From Acidobacteriota bacterium (lineage in GTDB: Bacteria; Acidobacteriota; Blastocatellia; RBC074), in NCBI GenBank assembly GCA_019639255.1, contig JAHBSF010000004.1:62001-126000 (forward strand): a stretch of 64,000 nt of DNA. The letters are read 5' to 3'. This document shows positions 1 through 9,834 of the stretch, piece after piece; the stretch's first letter is position 1, and every line of letters begins with the position of its first letter. The position numbers and the translations under genes are program-made. Under the pieces are notes generated by a model. That model was not told where the DNA came from. It saw nothing but the letters and a program-made list of their open reading frames with translations, and did not search any database.

Positions 1-1
1 G

Positions 2-229
2 TGGTACGAAAGGCTGCGCGACTTTGGAGGAGGATCGCTGCCCGATGCGCGCGGCGGCGAAGTGCGCCGTGCAATCGATCGCGCGTATGCTGAACTCACG
101 ACGGACCGGATCATCGCGCTCGGCGAAAAATACGGTGCAGGTTACGCGGTACTGCCGCGAGCGTCGAAGGCCGATCTGCCCGTGATTTACCAAAACAGGG
201 AGTACAGGCTGGTGCGGTTTTCGCAGTGA
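2..229 (+). CDS. C-terminal fragment of a probable polytopic membrane protein
   Basis: The reading frame is open from the window edge to a TGA at 227-229 and gives 75 residues beginning WYERLRDFGG. The tail contains KYGAGYAVLPR followed by LPVIYQNREYRLVRF. A stretch of the form 'ygadYvvl...LPviYenreYrlyr' is what I associate with the soluble C-terminal end of bacterial multi-pass membrane proteins (GT-C or DUF6798-like), so that is the inferred identity. No membrane segment or catalytic residue lies in the visible part. The next gene downstream encodes a flippase-like membrane protein, which fits an envelope-glycan setting. The product is uncertain because most of the gene lies outside the window. 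Confidence 0.55.
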   Translation, partial: WYERLRDFGGGSLPDARGGEVRRAIDRAYAELTTDRIIALGEKYGAGYAVLPRASKADLPVIYQNREYRLVRFSQ

Positions 230-257
230 GCCGAATTGGCGCACAGCGTGAGACGGC

Positions 258-355
258 AAGAGAGATGACGAAACAAACAAAATGAAACGAAAATTACCGA
301 AAGGTTGAATGTTTTCGCGGTTTCCGTCTATTTTCGTTTGTTCCGTTTTTCTCTT
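258..355. repeat. Intergenic palindrome, copy 1
   Basis: The left arm starts AAGAGAGATGACGAAACAAA and the right arm ends near TTCGTTTGTTCCG and TTCTCTTC. The loop carries GGTTGAAT. The arms pair imperfectly. It lies between two co-oriented genes. An ATG inside it (305) is in frame with the downstream gene, but is judged not to be the start. Confidence 0.75.
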
Positions 356-385
356 CTTTCTCGCTATGTGTACGAATCTCTCTTC

Positions 386-1390
386 ATGAACCGACGCGGC
401 GCGCATACGATGACGATCCTGACGCTGGGACTGGGGCTGGCGCTTTTCTTCATCGTCGTCAGTCAGGCGGGATGGAGTGAAGTCTTCGCCCGTGTGCGCT
501 CGCTCGGAGCCGGATTTGTTCTGATTGTTGCGCTCGGCGGTTTGCGTGTAGCCGCGCGCGCGCTTGCCTGGCGCCGCTGCCTTCACCCGTCGGAGCGCGC
601 CGTGGGGTTTCGCGCGCTTTTTGCCGCGCGCCTTGCAGGCGATGCCGCCGGGCAGTTGTTCGCAGCCGGGCCGCTCATAGCCGAACCCGCAAGACTTGCC
701 GCGCTTGGGGGACGACTGACGCTTGCGGCGCGCGTAAAATCCCTTGCGGTCGAAACGCTCACCTATACGCTGTCGAGCTGTCTGCTTGTGTTTGCAGGAA
801 TGGCTGCACTCGTCGGATGGTTCGCGCTCGGGGATGAGTTGCGCGCAGCAAGCATTGCAGCCGCCTTATCAATGCTGATCATAGTGGCGGTATCGGCTGT
901 GGTGATTGCGAGGCGTTGGGAGGTTCTTTCCTGGATCGGCGAGGTTGCGCGCAGGTTGCTTCATATGGCCGGATTCAGCCGGCGATGGAAGCGCCAGGTA
1001 GCGCATCTTCGGACGCTCGAACACCACGTCTTCAATTTTTACCGCGGTCACCCGGCGGATCTCGCCTACATATCAGCCTGCCATATGGCGTTTCATCTGC
1101 TCGGCACGGTTGAAACGTGGGCGACGCTAGTCTTTCTCGGTTATGAACCGACGCTGCTTGCCGCATTCACGCTCGAGGCCACAAACCGCGCCGTGAACAT
1201 GATCTTCTCGTTCGTGCCGGGTCGCGTAGGCGTGGATGAAGCCGGTACGGGACTGCTTACCGAAGTACTCGGACTCGGCGCCGCATCGGGAATCGTGCTC
1301 GCGATCGTAAGAAAAGCCCGAATACTGGTATGGACCGCGGCGGGTGTGGCCGTTTACGGCTACATTACCGCGCGGCGCACTCGCACTTGA
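386..1390 (+). CDS. Flippase-like integral membrane protein (LPG synthase TM-region family)
   Basis: The protein has about 334 residues and several hydrophobic segments, beginning with the helix LTLGLGLALFFIVVSQAG and ending with IVLAIVRKARILVWTAAGVAV. The pattern, including the internal AGPLIAEPARLAAL and a late FVPGRVGVDEAG segment, fits the lysylphosphatidylglycerol synthase TM-region/flippase-like family (TIGR00374, PF03706). Members of that family are thought to move lipid-linked substrates across the inner membrane. The substrate cannot be told from sequence. Starts at 305 (inside a palindrome), 386 and 410 are all in frame. I chose 386 because it is the first ATG outside the repeat; no strong ribosome binding site decides it. 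The gene converges on gltX with a 20-bp gap. Confidence 0.8.
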   Translation: MNRRGAHTMTILTLGLGLALFFIVVSQAGWSEVFARVRSLGAGFVLIVALGGLRVAARALAWRRCLHPSERAVGFRALFAARLAGDAAGQLFAAGPLIAEPARLAALGGRLTLAARVKSLAVETLTYTLSSCLLVFAGMAALVGWFALGDELRAASIAAALSMLIIVAVSAVVIARRWEVLSWIGEVARRLLHMAGFSRRWKRQVAHLRTLEHHVFNFYRGHPADLAYISACHMAFHLLGTVETWATLVFLGYEPTLLAAFTLEATNRAVNMIFSFVPGRVGVDEAGTGLLTEVLGLGAASGIVLAIVRKARILVWTAAGVAVYGYITARRTRT

Positions 1391-1410
1391 ACCGGCGCAC
1401 CCCGGATCAC

Positions 1411-2898
1411 TCAAACGAGCGAAGCGGCGTGACGCAGCCGCGCAACGGTTCGTTCCCGCCCTACGGCGACGATTACGTCGAAGATGCCCGGTCCCACCGA
1501 TTGTCCCGTAAGCGCGGTGCGCGCTGCGTTGATGAGAAGCCCGGCCTTGACGCCCCTTTCCCCGGCAAACTCGCGCAGCGCCGCGTCGGTCGATTCGTGG
1601 TCGAACACCTCTACGGCCTCGAACTTCGCGGCGAGTCCGGGCAACAGATCCCTTAGCGCCGCATCTTTTTTCAGATTCTTCTGCACCGCAGCCTGCTCGA
1701 ACTCGAAGCTCAGGTCATCGACGAAATACGCCCGCCCGTAACTTGAAAAATCCGCAAGCGTACGGTACCGCGCCCGCAACAGATCTACCGTTTGGGCGAA
1801 CCACTCAGATTGATCCCCGCCGTAACGCTCGCGCCAGAGTCCGTCGCGTTCGAGCTGAGTTCTGACCATCGGCAGGAGGTCGGCAAGCGGCATTTTTGAA
1901 ATGTATTCGTGGTTCATCCACAGCGCCTTCTGATCGGTCCAGTGGCGCGCATCGCCTTCGGTAAAATTAAAAACTGCGTTCGATTTGTGAATGCCTTCGA
2001 GCGAGAACCGTTCGATCAGTTCGGCTCGCGTAAACATCTCGCGATCCGTTTCCTCGGGCGACCAGCCGAGCAGCGCCAGAAAATTCACGAATGCGTCGGG
2101 TATGAATCCCGAATCCCTGTAAGTGGTCACGCTTACTACAGCGCCGTGTTTGCGCTTGGAGAGTTTGCTTTTGTTCGGCGCAAGTATCAGCGGCAGATGC
2201 GCAAATGTCGGGACCTGCGCGCCGAGCGCTTCATAGATCAGCACCTGTTTATGGGTGTTGGATATGTGATCCTGCCCGCGTATGACGTGCGTGATGCCCA
2301 TCTCTATGTCGTCGACTACAACCGACAGATTGTAGAGCGGATGCCCGTCCGAGCGCAGCAGCACGAGGTCTTCGATTTCCGTGCAACTGCGTTCCTGCAA
2401 TCCGAATACTACGTCGTCAAACGAGGTGCGCCCCTCCTCGGGCACGCGCAGCCGTATGACGAATGGGGTTCCCTCGGCGGCCATTCGGTCGGATTGATCG
2501 CGCGGAAGGTCGCGGTACGGGTTGCGCGCTCTCGGCTGGCGCGCGGCTTCGGCGAACTGCTGCTTGATTGTGGCCTCGTCGCGCTCCTGTTTCGGAGTGA
2601 AGTCGCGGTATGCAGCGCCGGAATCGAGAAGCCTCGCCGCCGTCTCGCGGTGCTTTTCCGCATAATCGGACTGATAAAACGGCCCTTCGTCGTAATCCAG
2701 GCCGAGCCACTCCATGCCTTCGAGAATGCCCCGCACCATCTCTTCGCTCGAACGCTGAAGATCGGTGTCTTCTATGCGGAGAATGAATCGGCCGCCCGTC
2801 TTACGGGCGAACAGCCAGTTGAAAAGAGCCGTGCGCGCACCGCCTACGTGCAGATACCCCGTAGGCGACGGCGCAAAACGAACGCGAATATCAGACAT
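1411..2898 (-). CDS. gltX: Glutamyl-tRNA synthetase
   Basis: This class I aminoacyl-tRNA synthetase charges tRNA-Glu with glutamate in the cytoplasm. The 495-residue length is normal for the discriminating or non-discriminating bacterial GluRS. The HIGH-type motif reads HVGG (residues 17-20) within PSPTGYLHVGG, and the KMSKS-type motif reads KLSKR (245-249). The N-terminal RIEDTD of the glutamate-binding site is present, followed by an anticodon-binding C-terminal half. The ATG at 2898 gives the expected N terminus immediately before the nucleotide-binding motif. It is a stand-alone gene, separated from the ABC genes upstream by a palindrome. Confidence 0.97.
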   Translation of the reverse strand: MSDIRVRFAPSPTGYLHVGGARTALFNWLFARKTGGRFILRIEDTDLQRSSEEMVRGILEGMEWLGLDYDEGPFYQSDYAEKHRETAARLLDSGAAYRDFTPKQERDEATIKQQFAEAARQPRARNPYRDLPRDQSDRMAAEGTPFVIRLRVPEEGRTSFDDVVFGLQERSCTEIEDLVLLRSDGHPLYNLSVVVDDIEMGITHVIRGQDHISNTHKQVLIYEALGAQVPTFAHLPLILAPNKSKLSKRKHGAVVSVTTYRDSGFIPDAFVNFLALLGWSPEETDREMFTRAELIERFSLEGIHKSNAVFNFTEGDARHWTDQKALWMNHEYISKMPLADLLPMVRTQLERDGLWRERYGGDQSEWFAQTVDLLRARYRTLADFSSYGRAYFVDDLSFEFEQAAVQKNLKKDAALRDLLPGLAAKFEAVEVFDHESTDAALREFAGERGVKAGLLINAARTALTGQSVGPGIFDVIVAVGRERTVARLRHAASLV

Positions 2899-2926
2899 CG
2901 GTAAGATTCTCTCCCGGAGTGCAAGA

Positions 2927-3018
2927 GAGAATACGGAACAAACGGAATAAACGGAACAAATGGAAAAGAAGAGAATCTTTTCCGTTTGTTCCGTTTATTC
3001 CGTTTGTTCCGTATTCTC
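2927..3018. repeat. Intergenic palindrome, copy 2 (near-perfect)
   Basis: The arms at 2927-2969 and 2976-3018 (43 bp each) are complementary at all but one position, around a 6-nt loop. Each arm is itself a run of 9-nt units of the form ACGGAAYAA. It lies between the stop of the ABC ATPase gene and the start of gltX, both on the minus strand. No T-tract follows the stem, so a classical intrinsic terminator is not obvious. Confidence 0.9.
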
Positions 3019-3028
3019 CTGACTACTA

Positions 3029-3781
3029 TCAGCGGATCTGTTCGTCGGACGAAATCCCGCCGTCGAAAATCGAGATAATGCGATGAGCGTGGCGGGCCAC
3101 CTCGGGTTCGTGCGTTACGAGGATGATCGTGTTGCCGCGTTCGTGCAGCGTCTCGATCAGCTTCATGATTTCCTCGGAGGTCTTGGAATCGAGGTTGCCC
3201 GTGGGCTCGTCGGCCAGAATGATCGACGGATTGTTAACAAGCGCGCGAGCAATGGCTACGCGCTGCCGCTGTCCACCCGAAAGCTCGTTCGGCCGGTGCG
3301 TCATGCGGTGGCCGAGTTCGACGGCTTCGAGCGCACTTTTGGCCATCTCCAGGCGCTGCGCCGACGGCGTGCCGCTGTATATCAGCGGCAATTCGACGTT
3401 ATGCAGCGCCGTAGCTCGCGGCAGCAGGTTGAAGGTCTGGAAGACGAATCCGATTTCCTTGTTGCGTATTCGCGCAAGTTCGTCGTCATCCATCTGCGAG
3501 ACGAGTTTGCCGTTGAGCCAGTACTCGCCCTGGCTGGGCGTATCGAGGCATCCGATCATGTTCATCAGCGTAGATTTGCCCGACCCCGACGGCCCGATGA
3601 TGGCGACGTACTCTCCGCGTTTTATTTCGAAAGTAACGCCGCGCAGGGCGTGAATTTCCTCGTCGCCCATCACATAGGTCTTCCACAACTCTTCGGTTCT
3701 GATGAGCACGTCGGGTGATTTCTGCCCGGCCGTCTGACGCGCTCCTATGGGTCGGGTTTCTCGTGCCGTTTCGGTGTCCAT
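3029..3781 (-). CDS. ABC transporter ATP-binding protein, MacB/LolD type
   Basis: This is the cytoplasmic ATPase subunit of an ABC exporter of the MacB/LolD/FtsE class. Walker A is GPSGSGKST (residues 63-71), followed by the Q-loop in [10 protein letters not shown], the signature LSGGQ (167-171) and Walker B IILADE (188-193). The final domain has the switch histidine in [10 protein letters not shown]. The ATG at 3781 lies 8 nt after GGAG, which favours it over the ATG at 3787. A 50-residue N-terminal extension precedes the first conserved strand. It follows the membrane-fusion adaptor gene by about 50 bp in the same direction, so both are probably one transcript. No permease gene follows. Confidence 0.92.
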   Translation of the reverse strand: MDTETARETRPIGARQTAGQKSPDVLIRTEELWKTYVMGDEEIHALRGVTFEIKRGEYVAIIGPSGSGKSTLMNMIGCLDTPSQGEYWLNGKLVSQMDDDELARIRNKEIGFVFQTFNLLPRATALHNVELPLIYSGTPSAQRLEMAKSALEAVELGHRMTHRPNELSGGQRQRVAIARALVNNPSIILADEPTGNLDSKTSEEIMKLIETLHERGNTIILVTHEPEVARHAHRIISIFDGGISSDEQIR

Positions 3782-3837
3782 CAACATTGCTCCAACCTCT
3801 CTCTTTCTCCCGCTGCGGTCCCGGTTTCTTTCGTCGA

Positions 3838-5310
3838 TCAGCGGCTTTCGGGTGAGCCGCTTGCTCCGGGCCGCTTGTTTGCGTCTTCGCGCTTGATCGC
3901 CATATTATCCTTTAACGTTCTCAACTGGCGATACGGTCCGGTAATTATTTCAGTTCCCTCGTCGAGGCCGCTCGTAATTTCGATGTCGTTTTCTCCCGTA
4001 ATCCCCGTGGTAACGGGTTTGAATACGGCCTTGCCGTTTTCAACAACGAACACGCCGCGCTGCGCCGGACGGCGCTCGCGCCCCGCGCCGGGACTCGGCG
4101 ACGGCGTGGGCGAGGGGCCCGTGCTGGGAGCCTCGCGCTCGACGAGCGCCTGAAGCGGAATTGCAATCACGTTTTCGCGCCGGTCGGTGTTGATCGTGGC
4201 GGTTGCCGACATTCCGGGGCGCAACCGGTCGCGCACCTCTTCGCTCATATTCACGAGCCGGATCACTACCTTGAAATCCTTCGCCTCCTGCGACCCTGCA
4301 ACCGTGGTCTGCGCGATGGTCTGTCCCGAACGCGTCACGGCCGAAGCCGCAATTTCGGTCACCTCGCCCTCGATTTCCTTTTCACCGAGCGCATCCACCT
4401 TGACGCGGGCGCGCTGCCCCGTCTTGACGTTCGCTACGTCGGTTTCATCTACGCGAACCTCGACGTTGATCGTGGACATATCGGCGATGATCAACAGCGC
4501 CGTTGATGACAGATTCGCCAGCGCAAACTGACCTACCTGGATGATCGGCCCCACCACGACGCCGTTGATCGTCGCATACTGGGTAGTCTTCGAGAGCAGA
4601 TCCTGCTGCGAGCGCAGGTTTGCTTCGGCCTGAGCGACGCGCGCGCGCGCGCCTTCAATAGACGCTTTTGTCTGATTGACGCGAATTTCGGCGTCCTTGA
4701 CCTGCACCTGAGCCTGATCCACGCGCGCACGCGCGGCGTTTACCGAAGCGGTCGCCGAGTCGTAGCGCGCCTTGGCCGAATCGTAAACCGAACGCGATAT
4801 GACCTCGCTTTCGACGAGTTCCGCATTGCGTTTGAGTTCGATATCGGCGTTGGTCTGCTCTACTCGGGCGCGTTCGAGATCCGCCTGCGCGCTCATAAGC
4901 GCCGCGCGCATGTTGTTTATGGTATTCTCGGCGGCCTGCAATGCCACGCTCTGGTTCTGAACGTCGGCCTGAGCGGCCTGCAAACTCGCCTGCTGTACGG
5001 CGGTGGCCTGCGACTGCTGCGTGGGATCGACGCGCAGGAGAGGAACGCCCTTCTTCACCTGATCGCCTTCCTTGACGAATACGTCGGTGACGCGCCCCGC
5101 AACTTCAGCCGTAAGATTGATGAACTGAATCGGCCGCACCTCGCCGTTGGCGGTGACCTTGGATTCCAGAACGGCGCGCCGCGCCGTCTTCGCCGTCTGC
5201 ACCTCGGGCAACTCGCCGCGCCGCGCAAATATGCTGGCCGCAATAATCCCCCCAACCACGACCAGCGCCGTCACGCCGATTATGATCTTCCGCTTCTTCG
5301 ATATCGCCAT
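3838..5310 (-). CDS. Periplasmic adaptor of an efflux system (MacA/HlyD family)
   Basis: The 490-residue protein has one N-terminal membrane anchor (about 9-28), a first half lipoyl/barrel-sandwich segment (65-95), and a long Ala/Gln-rich helical hairpin (about 100-245). The second lipoyl half ([17 protein letters not shown], about 247-264) and beta-barrel domains follow. A Pro/Ser/Thr-rich linker ([14 protein letters not shown], near 395-410) interrupts the membrane-proximal domain, which is unusual. Such adaptors link an inner-membrane transporter to an outer-membrane channel. It is the promoter-proximal gene of a pair with the ABC ATPase. By analogy the exporter would need a MacB-like permease, which is not encoded here. 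Confidence 0.9.
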   Translation of the reverse strand: MAISKKRKIIIGVTALVVVGGIIAASIFARRGELPEVQTAKTARRAVLESKVTANGEVRPIQFINLTAEVAGRVTDVFVKEGDQVKKGVPLLRVDPTQQSQATAVQQASLQAAQADVQNQSVALQAAENTINNMRAALMSAQADLERARVEQTNADIELKRNAELVESEVISRSVYDSAKARYDSATASVNAARARVDQAQVQVKDAEIRVNQTKASIEGARARVAQAEANLRSQQDLLSKTTQYATINGVVVGPIIQVGQFALANLSSTALLIIADMSTINVEVRVDETDVANVKTGQRARVKVDALGEKEIEGEVTEIAASAVTRSGQTIAQTTVAGSQEAKDFKVVIRLVNMSEEVRDRLRPGMSATATINTDRRENVIAIPLQALVEREAPSTGPSPTPSPSPGAGRERRPAQRGVFVVENGKAVFKPVTTGITGENDIEITSGLDEGTEIITGPYRQLRTLKDNMAIKREDANKRPGASGSPESR

Positions 5311-5473
5311 TTCGTGAATCTCCCTCTCCCTGCCCGGAATCCAATGCCCTGTGCCGCTTATGTGCGAGGATATTTTTCCTTAACCTCGTCGCTATACGTT
5401 TGTTGCCGTTCCGGTGTTTCAATTCATTGGTGAAAAATTAAACATTATTGTAAAACGAAAAGCGCCGAGCGAG
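5311..5473. other. Upstream region of the adaptor gene
   Basis: This 163-bp stretch holds no convincing coding sequence. It begins with the pyrimidine-rich complement of the adaptor's ribosome binding site (GGGAG on the minus strand). The composite repeat starts right after it. No clear promoter was found by eye. Confidence 0.4.
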
Positions 5474-5816
5474 GGGAAGAAGAAGTGCTGAGTGCTGAGT
5501 GCAATTTGGAACTGAAGAACTTTCATCCGGAGCGTATCTTGAAAGCCCCAAAGGGGCGAAAGATCTGTAGCCCAGCGGCGTAAGCCCTGGGTTTAAGACA
5601 ACATCAATTCCAGCCCTGAAAGGGCGGAAGATCCTGTATAGCTCTTTCGCCCTTTCAGGGCTTGGACGCGTTTCTCGATCCGACCTGGCGCTCGCGCACC
5701 AGGCTACAGATCTTTCGCCCCTTTGGGGCTTTCAAGATACGCTCCAGATGAAAGTTCTTCAGTTCCAAATTGCACTCAGCACTCAGCACTCAGCACTCAG
5801 CACTTCTTCTTCTCCT
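5474..5816. repeat. Composite palindrome R1 with heptanucleotide ends
   Basis: The outer arms run from AGAAGAAGTGCTGAGTGCTG (near 5478) to its complement near 5810. The left side has two copies of the 7-mer AGTGCTG and the right side four of CACTCAG. Inside are AACTGAAGAACTTTCATC, then short GC hairpins: GCCCCAAAGGGGCGAAAGAT, CCCAGCGGCGTAAGCCCTGG, AGCCCTGAAAGGGCGGAAGA and GACCTGGCGCTCGCGCACCAG. Most of the gap between the adaptor gene and the glycosidase gene consists of this element. No open frame in it looks like a gene. Confidence 0.9.
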
Positions 5817-5826
5817 CACCTTGCCT

Positions 5827-8556
5827 TCACTTCTTCCGGCCCTTGCGCTGTTCTTCGACCGTGAGCGAAGTTTCGTGCGCGATGCCGGCGCGATGCCCCT
5901 TGCCGCGCGCGTGCTCGACCTGGCTGACCTGTTGTATCAGCTTCGCCACGAGTCCGGTCCATCCCGTTTGATGGTTTGCGCCGAGTCCGCTGCCCGTATC
6001 TCCGTGGAAATACTCGTAGAAAAGCACCAGATCCTGCCAGTGTTCGTCGGCCTGGAACTTCTCTATCGAGCCGTTTACGGCCCGCTTGCCCTCGCCGTCG
6101 CGCAGGAAAAGGTTCATCATGCGCTGCGACAGCATGATGCTCACATCCCACAGATTCATCATATGCCCGGAACCCGTCGGACATTCGAGCTTGAAATCAT
6201 CGCCGAGGAAATGATGAAACTTCTGCAGCGATTCAATGATCAGAAAGTTCACCGGAAACCATATCGGGCCGCGCCAGTTCGAGTTGCCTCCGAAAAGCCC
6301 CGTAGAGGACTCCGCCGGTTCGTAATCCACGCGGTGCTCCACGCCGTCTACAAAAAGCTGATACGGGTTCTGCAAATGATACCGCGACAGCGCCCGTATG
6401 CCGTGCGGGGCGAGGAACTCCTCCTCGTCGAGCATATATCGTAAAACGTGCCGGAGGCGGTCGCGATTAACCAGCGAGAAAAATCTTCTGACGTTTGTCG
6501 GCGTCGTCAGCGTCTCGATGTAATCGCCGAGTTCGGGCAGATTATCGATAAACCACTGCATGCGGCGCTTGAAGCCGGGCAGCGAATCCACGACCTCGGA
6601 GTCCAGCGTCTCTACGGCGAAAAGCGGAATCAAACCCACCATCGAGCGCACGCGCATCGGGAAGCTGTGCCCGTCCGGCAAGTGCAGCACGTCGTAATAA
6701 AAACCGTCGCGCTTGTCCCACAACTCGATGCCCTGTCCGGCTATGTTGTTCATTGCGCGCGATATGTAAACGAAGTGTTCGAGAAACTTCGACGCCACGT
6801 CCTCGTAGGCCGAGTTCTGCTTCGAGAGTTCGAGCGCGATGACCATCATGTTCAGACAGTACATCCCCATCCAGCTCGTCGCATCCGACTGCTCTATCGA
6901 ACCTCCCGTGGGCAGTTTTGCGCTGCGGTCAAACACGCCGATGTTATCGAGGCCCAGAAATCCGCCTTCAAATACGTTCTTGCCCTCTGCGTCCTTCCGG
7001 TTGATCCACCACGTGAAGTTCAGCAGCAGCTTGTGGAATACGCGCTCCAGAAACCGCCGGTCGCCCGTGCCGAAATGCTTCTGCTCGATTTTGTATACGC
7101 GCCAGGCCGCCCACGCGTGCACGGGAGGATTTACATCCGAAAAATTCCATTCATAGGCCGGAAGCTGCCCGTTCGGATGCATGTACCACTCGCGCAGCAG
7201 CAGCACCAGTTGCTCCTTGGCGAAATCCGGGTCTACCAGAGCCAACGGTATGCAGTGAAACGCAAGATCCCAGGCCGCATACCACGGGTACTCCCACTTG
7301 TCGGGCATCGAAATGATGTCCTCGTTGAACAGATGCCGCCAGGTGCTGTTGCGGCCCGAGCGGCGCACGCGCGGAGGTTCGGGCCCCATCGCATCGCCGC
7401 GCAGCCAGCGTCCGACGTCGTAGTGGAAATACTGCTTGCTCCACATCATTCCGGCAAAGGCCTGGCGCTGCACGAGCTTCATATCGTCCGATGCGTCCGC
7501 GGGCAGCAGTTCCGAGTAAAAATCGTCGGCTTCGCGAATCCGCACCGCAAACATTTCGTCGAATTCCTCGCCGAGCATATCCGCCGCAGGTTCGTTGAGC
7601 GTCAACCGCAGCTTGACCACAGCGCTCGATTGCGGAGCTATCTGCAGGTGGTAATGAGCGGCGGCCTTGGTCCCCGACTGATTCGGGTTTACCGCTTCCT
7701 TCGCGCCGTGGACGATGTAATCGTTGATGCCGTCCTTGACGTAAGGTTCGTGGTTCTCTGCGCCCCAAAGGCGCTGGCAGTTGGTCTCGTTATCGGTGAA
7801 AAGCAGTTCGGGCTCGCCCTGGCATACAAGCCAGCGCATAGGCATCTCGAAGTGGCGCGCGCGGATTGCAGTAAGGTGCGGATGATCCTTGTCCCTGCGC
7901 ACGTTCGGTCGCCTGATATCGCCGCCCCAGGCCCATGTGTTTCTATACCAAAGCTGCGGCAGAAGGTCGATTTCCGCCGCATCGGGACCGCGGTTTACAA
8001 CCGTGATCTTGATCAGTATGTCCTCGACATCGGCCTTGGCGTACTCCACGAATACATCGAAGTAACGGTCATCGTCGAATACGCCGGAATCCAGCAGTTC
8101 AAATTCGGGTTCGCGTTTGCTGCGCCGCGCGTTTTCTCCCACGATCCACGAATACGGATAGGCCGCATGCGGATACTTGTACAGGTACTTCATGTAGGAG
8201 TGGGTCGGGGTTGAATCGAGGTAGAAATAGTATTCCTTCGGGTCTTCGCCGTGATTGCCCTCGGGGCCGGCGAGTCCGAAGATGCGTTCCTTGAGTATGG
8301 GATCGCGCCCGTTCCACAACGCGAGCGCGAAACAGATGAGTTGGTGGCGATCGGAAATGCCGGCTATGCCGTCCTCGCCCCAGCGATAGGCGCGCGAGCG
8401 TGCGTGGTCGTGGGGGAAATAGGTCCACGCCGAACCGTCGGTAGAATAGTCTTCACGAACCGTGCCCCACTGGCGTTCGCTCAGGTAGGGACCCCAGCGT
8501 TTCCAGTGGGCGCGGCGGGCGCGAGAATCCTTCAGTCGCTTCAGTTCCTGATTCAT
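5827..8556 (-). CDS. GH63-like glucosidase (MGH1-type glycoside hydrolase)
   Basis: The roughly 909-residue protein resembles the large bacterial and eukaryotic GH63/mannosyl-oligosaccharide-glucosidase-like proteins. It opens with an [25 protein letters not shown] block, followed by an N-terminal beta-rich part and an (alpha/alpha)6 catalytic part. Features seen include [43 protein letters not shown], and the late [16 protein letters not shown] typical of the family. No signal peptide is visible, so it is probably cytoplasmic and would act on an alpha-glucoside such as a mannosylglycerate- or trehalose-type sugar. The exact substrate is unknown. The start at 8556 is chosen because AAGGAG lies about 9 nt upstream; a longer in-frame reading to 8640 lacks this. 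It is flanked on both sides by repeats, so it is probably monocistronic. Confidence 0.85.
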   Translation of the reverse strand: MNQELKRLKDSRARRAHWKRWGPYLSERQWGTVREDYSTDGSAWTYFPHDHARSRAYRWGEDGIAGISDRHQLICFALALWNGRDPILKERIFGLAGPEGNHGEDPKEYYFYLDSTPTHSYMKYLYKYPHAAYPYSWIVGENARRSKREPEFELLDSGVFDDDRYFDVFVEYAKADVEDILIKITVVNRGPDAAEIDLLPQLWYRNTWAWGGDIRRPNVRRDKDHPHLTAIRARHFEMPMRWLVCQGEPELLFTDNETNCQRLWGAENHEPYVKDGINDYIVHGAKEAVNPNQSGTKAAAHYHLQIAPQSSAVVKLRLTLNEPAADMLGEEFDEMFAVRIREADDFYSELLPADASDDMKLVQRQAFAGMMWSKQYFHYDVGRWLRGDAMGPEPPRVRRSGRNSTWRHLFNEDIISMPDKWEYPWYAAWDLAFHCIPLALVDPDFAKEQLVLLLREWYMHPNGQLPAYEWNFSDVNPPVHAWAAWRVYKIEQKHFGTGDRRFLERVFHKLLLNFTWWINRKDAEGKNVFEGGFLGLDNIGVFDRSAKLPTGGSIEQSDATSWMGMYCLNMMVIALELSKQNSAYEDVASKFLEHFVYISRAMNNIAGQGIELWDKRDGFYYDVLHLPDGHSFPMRVRSMVGLIPLFAVETLDSEVVDSLPGFKRRMQWFIDNLPELGDYIETLTTPTNVRRFFSLVNRDRLRHVLRYMLDEEEFLAPHGIRALSRYHLQNPYQLFVDGVEHRVDYEPAESSTGLFGGNSNWRGPIWFPVNFLIIESLQKFHHFLGDDFKLECPTGSGHMMNLWDVSIMLSQRMMNLFLRDGEGKRAVNGSIEKFQADEHWQDLVLFYEYFHGDTGSGLGANHQTGWTGLVAKLIQQVSQVEHARGKGHRAGIAHETSLTVEEQRKGRKK

Positions 8557-8633
8557 CACCGATTCTCCTTTGGTGAGGGGGTTATTGCGGCACTGTTCCT
8601 CTATACCAGTTTGCCCTTTGCGGTCAACAGTAA

Positions 8634-8726
8634 AGCGCAAAAACGCAAGACGCGGAATAAATGGAAATCACGAAAAGTGTCCGATTCATTCCGCGTTTTC
8701 CGTTTATTCCGCGTCTTCTGCGCTTA
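8634..8726. repeat. Intergenic palindrome, copy 3 (divergent variant)
   Basis: The arms share AGACGCGGAATAAA on the left and TTTATTCCGCGTCTTCTGCG on the right. This copy is GC-richer than the main family (CGCGGAATAAA instead of AACGGAACAAA). It separates the TonB-like gene from the glycosidase gene. Confidence 0.75.
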
Positions 8727-8739
8727 TTTCCTACTGCTT

Positions 8740-9699
8740 TCAGCTCTTGCCGACGGTCTGGGCCAGACTCTCTGAAGCCTTCTGCCTCGGCATCGCCACT
8801 ACGGCCTGAACGCGCGGCCCCGACCTGCTGACCTTAAGATTGTTGATGATTATCATCGCGGCCGGATCGTCGGCCTTCTTGAAACGCGCATACAGTATGG
8901 CGGCGTTCGCAAGATTCACTATGTTGGCCGCCGCCTGTTCGCTCGATGCAAACCCCGCAACGCTCAACTCGGCGCGCTCGCCTACGGAGAGTATCATGCT
9001 GAGCGATGTCATATCGGCCAGCGGCCCGAGCGCGCGGCTTGCGCTCACCGCATCGAGTATGGCAAGCGCCGCGCGGTCTATGTCTTCCAGACCCGAGGGA
9101 ATGATCACCTTGCAGTCCGAAAGCGACCCGTCGCGGTTGATCCGGCCCGAAACGCCCACGCGCAGATTGCCCTCGGGCAGGACGAGTTTGCCGGTTTTGT
9201 GCGCGTTGTAGAGACGTTCGACCTGATCGCGTATCGGCGCGGTGTTTATCTTGCCGAATCCGCCCGGGTAAGCGTCGGCCGGACCCGCAGGTTGCTCGGA
9301 CGCCGCCTTTTCGGCTTCAAGTCTTGCAGCTTCCACAGCCGCAAGTTCCTGCTGCCGCTCGGCCTCAAGCCTTGCAGCTTCAGACCGGCGCCGGTTCGCC
9401 GTTTCGCGCCTTCGGCGTTCTTCCCGCTCGCGGCGCTCGATCTCTTCGAGCGAAAGCACCTCCTCGGGAGGGCGAAAACCCGTATAACCGCCCGGATAGC
9501 TCAGTTTTTTCGAGAAGTCGATCAGAATGGCGCGGTCGTAGCCTTCGTCTACGAACCGTATGTTGCGCAGCCCTATCGCCGTAGCCACGAGCGGGTAATA
9601 CCAGATGGCGAGGACCATCGCGCCGTGCGCTGCAAGCGACAGCACGACGGCCCAGGTTACGCCCCGCGCGCGCGAATATTTCGGCAACAGTATCTGCAT
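8740..9699 (-). CDS. TonB/TolA-like envelope protein
   Basis: This 319-residue protein has one N-terminal membrane helix (about 13-40) after a short basic head, then a highly charged Glu/Arg/Ala coiled coil (about 82-137). A C-terminal domain (about 170-245) contains GVSGRINRDGSLSDCKVIIPSG and DRAALAILDAVSASRALGPL, which resemble TonB/TolA C-terminal repeats. TonB proteins span the periplasm to energise outer-membrane receptors and TolA stabilises the envelope; the domain order fits either. No ExbB/ExbD genes are adjacent. The last about 70 residues (VNLANAAILYARFKKAD...) are an extra tail I do not recognise. It is separated by palindromes from both neighbours. Confidence 0.7.
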   Translation of the reverse strand: MQILLPKYSRARGVTWAVVLSLAAHGAMVLAIWYYPLVATAIGLRNIRFVDEGYDRAILIDFSKKLSYPGGYTGFRPPEEVLSLEEIERREREERRRRETANRRRSEAARLEAERQQELAAVEAARLEAEKAASEQPAGPADAYPGGFGKINTAPIRDQVERLYNAHKTGKLVLPEGNLRVGVSGRINRDGSLSDCKVIIPSGLEDIDRAALAILDAVSASRALGPLADMTSLSMILSVGERAELSVAGFASSEQAAANIVNLANAAILYARFKKADDPAAMIIINNLKVSRSGPRVQAVVAMPRQKASESLAQTVGKS

Positions 9700-9726
9700 T
9701 ACTCCACCGCACCGTTATCGGGAATC

Positions 9727-9828
9727 AGGAGAGAACACGAAACAAACGAAATGAAACGGAATTCAGGGAATTCGTGGTATATCCTCCGTGTTTTTCGTCT
9801 TGTTCTGTTTGTTTCGTATTCTCTCTCC
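9727..9828. repeat. Intergenic palindrome, copy 4
   Basis: Left arm AGAGAACACGAAACAAACGA, right arm TCTGTTTGTTTCGTATTCTC. Imperfect pairing around a loop near 9770. It lies between two minus-strand genes. Confidence 0.75.
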
Positions 9829-9834
9829 ATACTT

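Noticed and set aside
6448-8214. Plus-strand frame of about 590 codons opposite the GH63-like gene
   Set aside because: Shadow of the well-supported glycosidase; no motif, no ribosome binding site.
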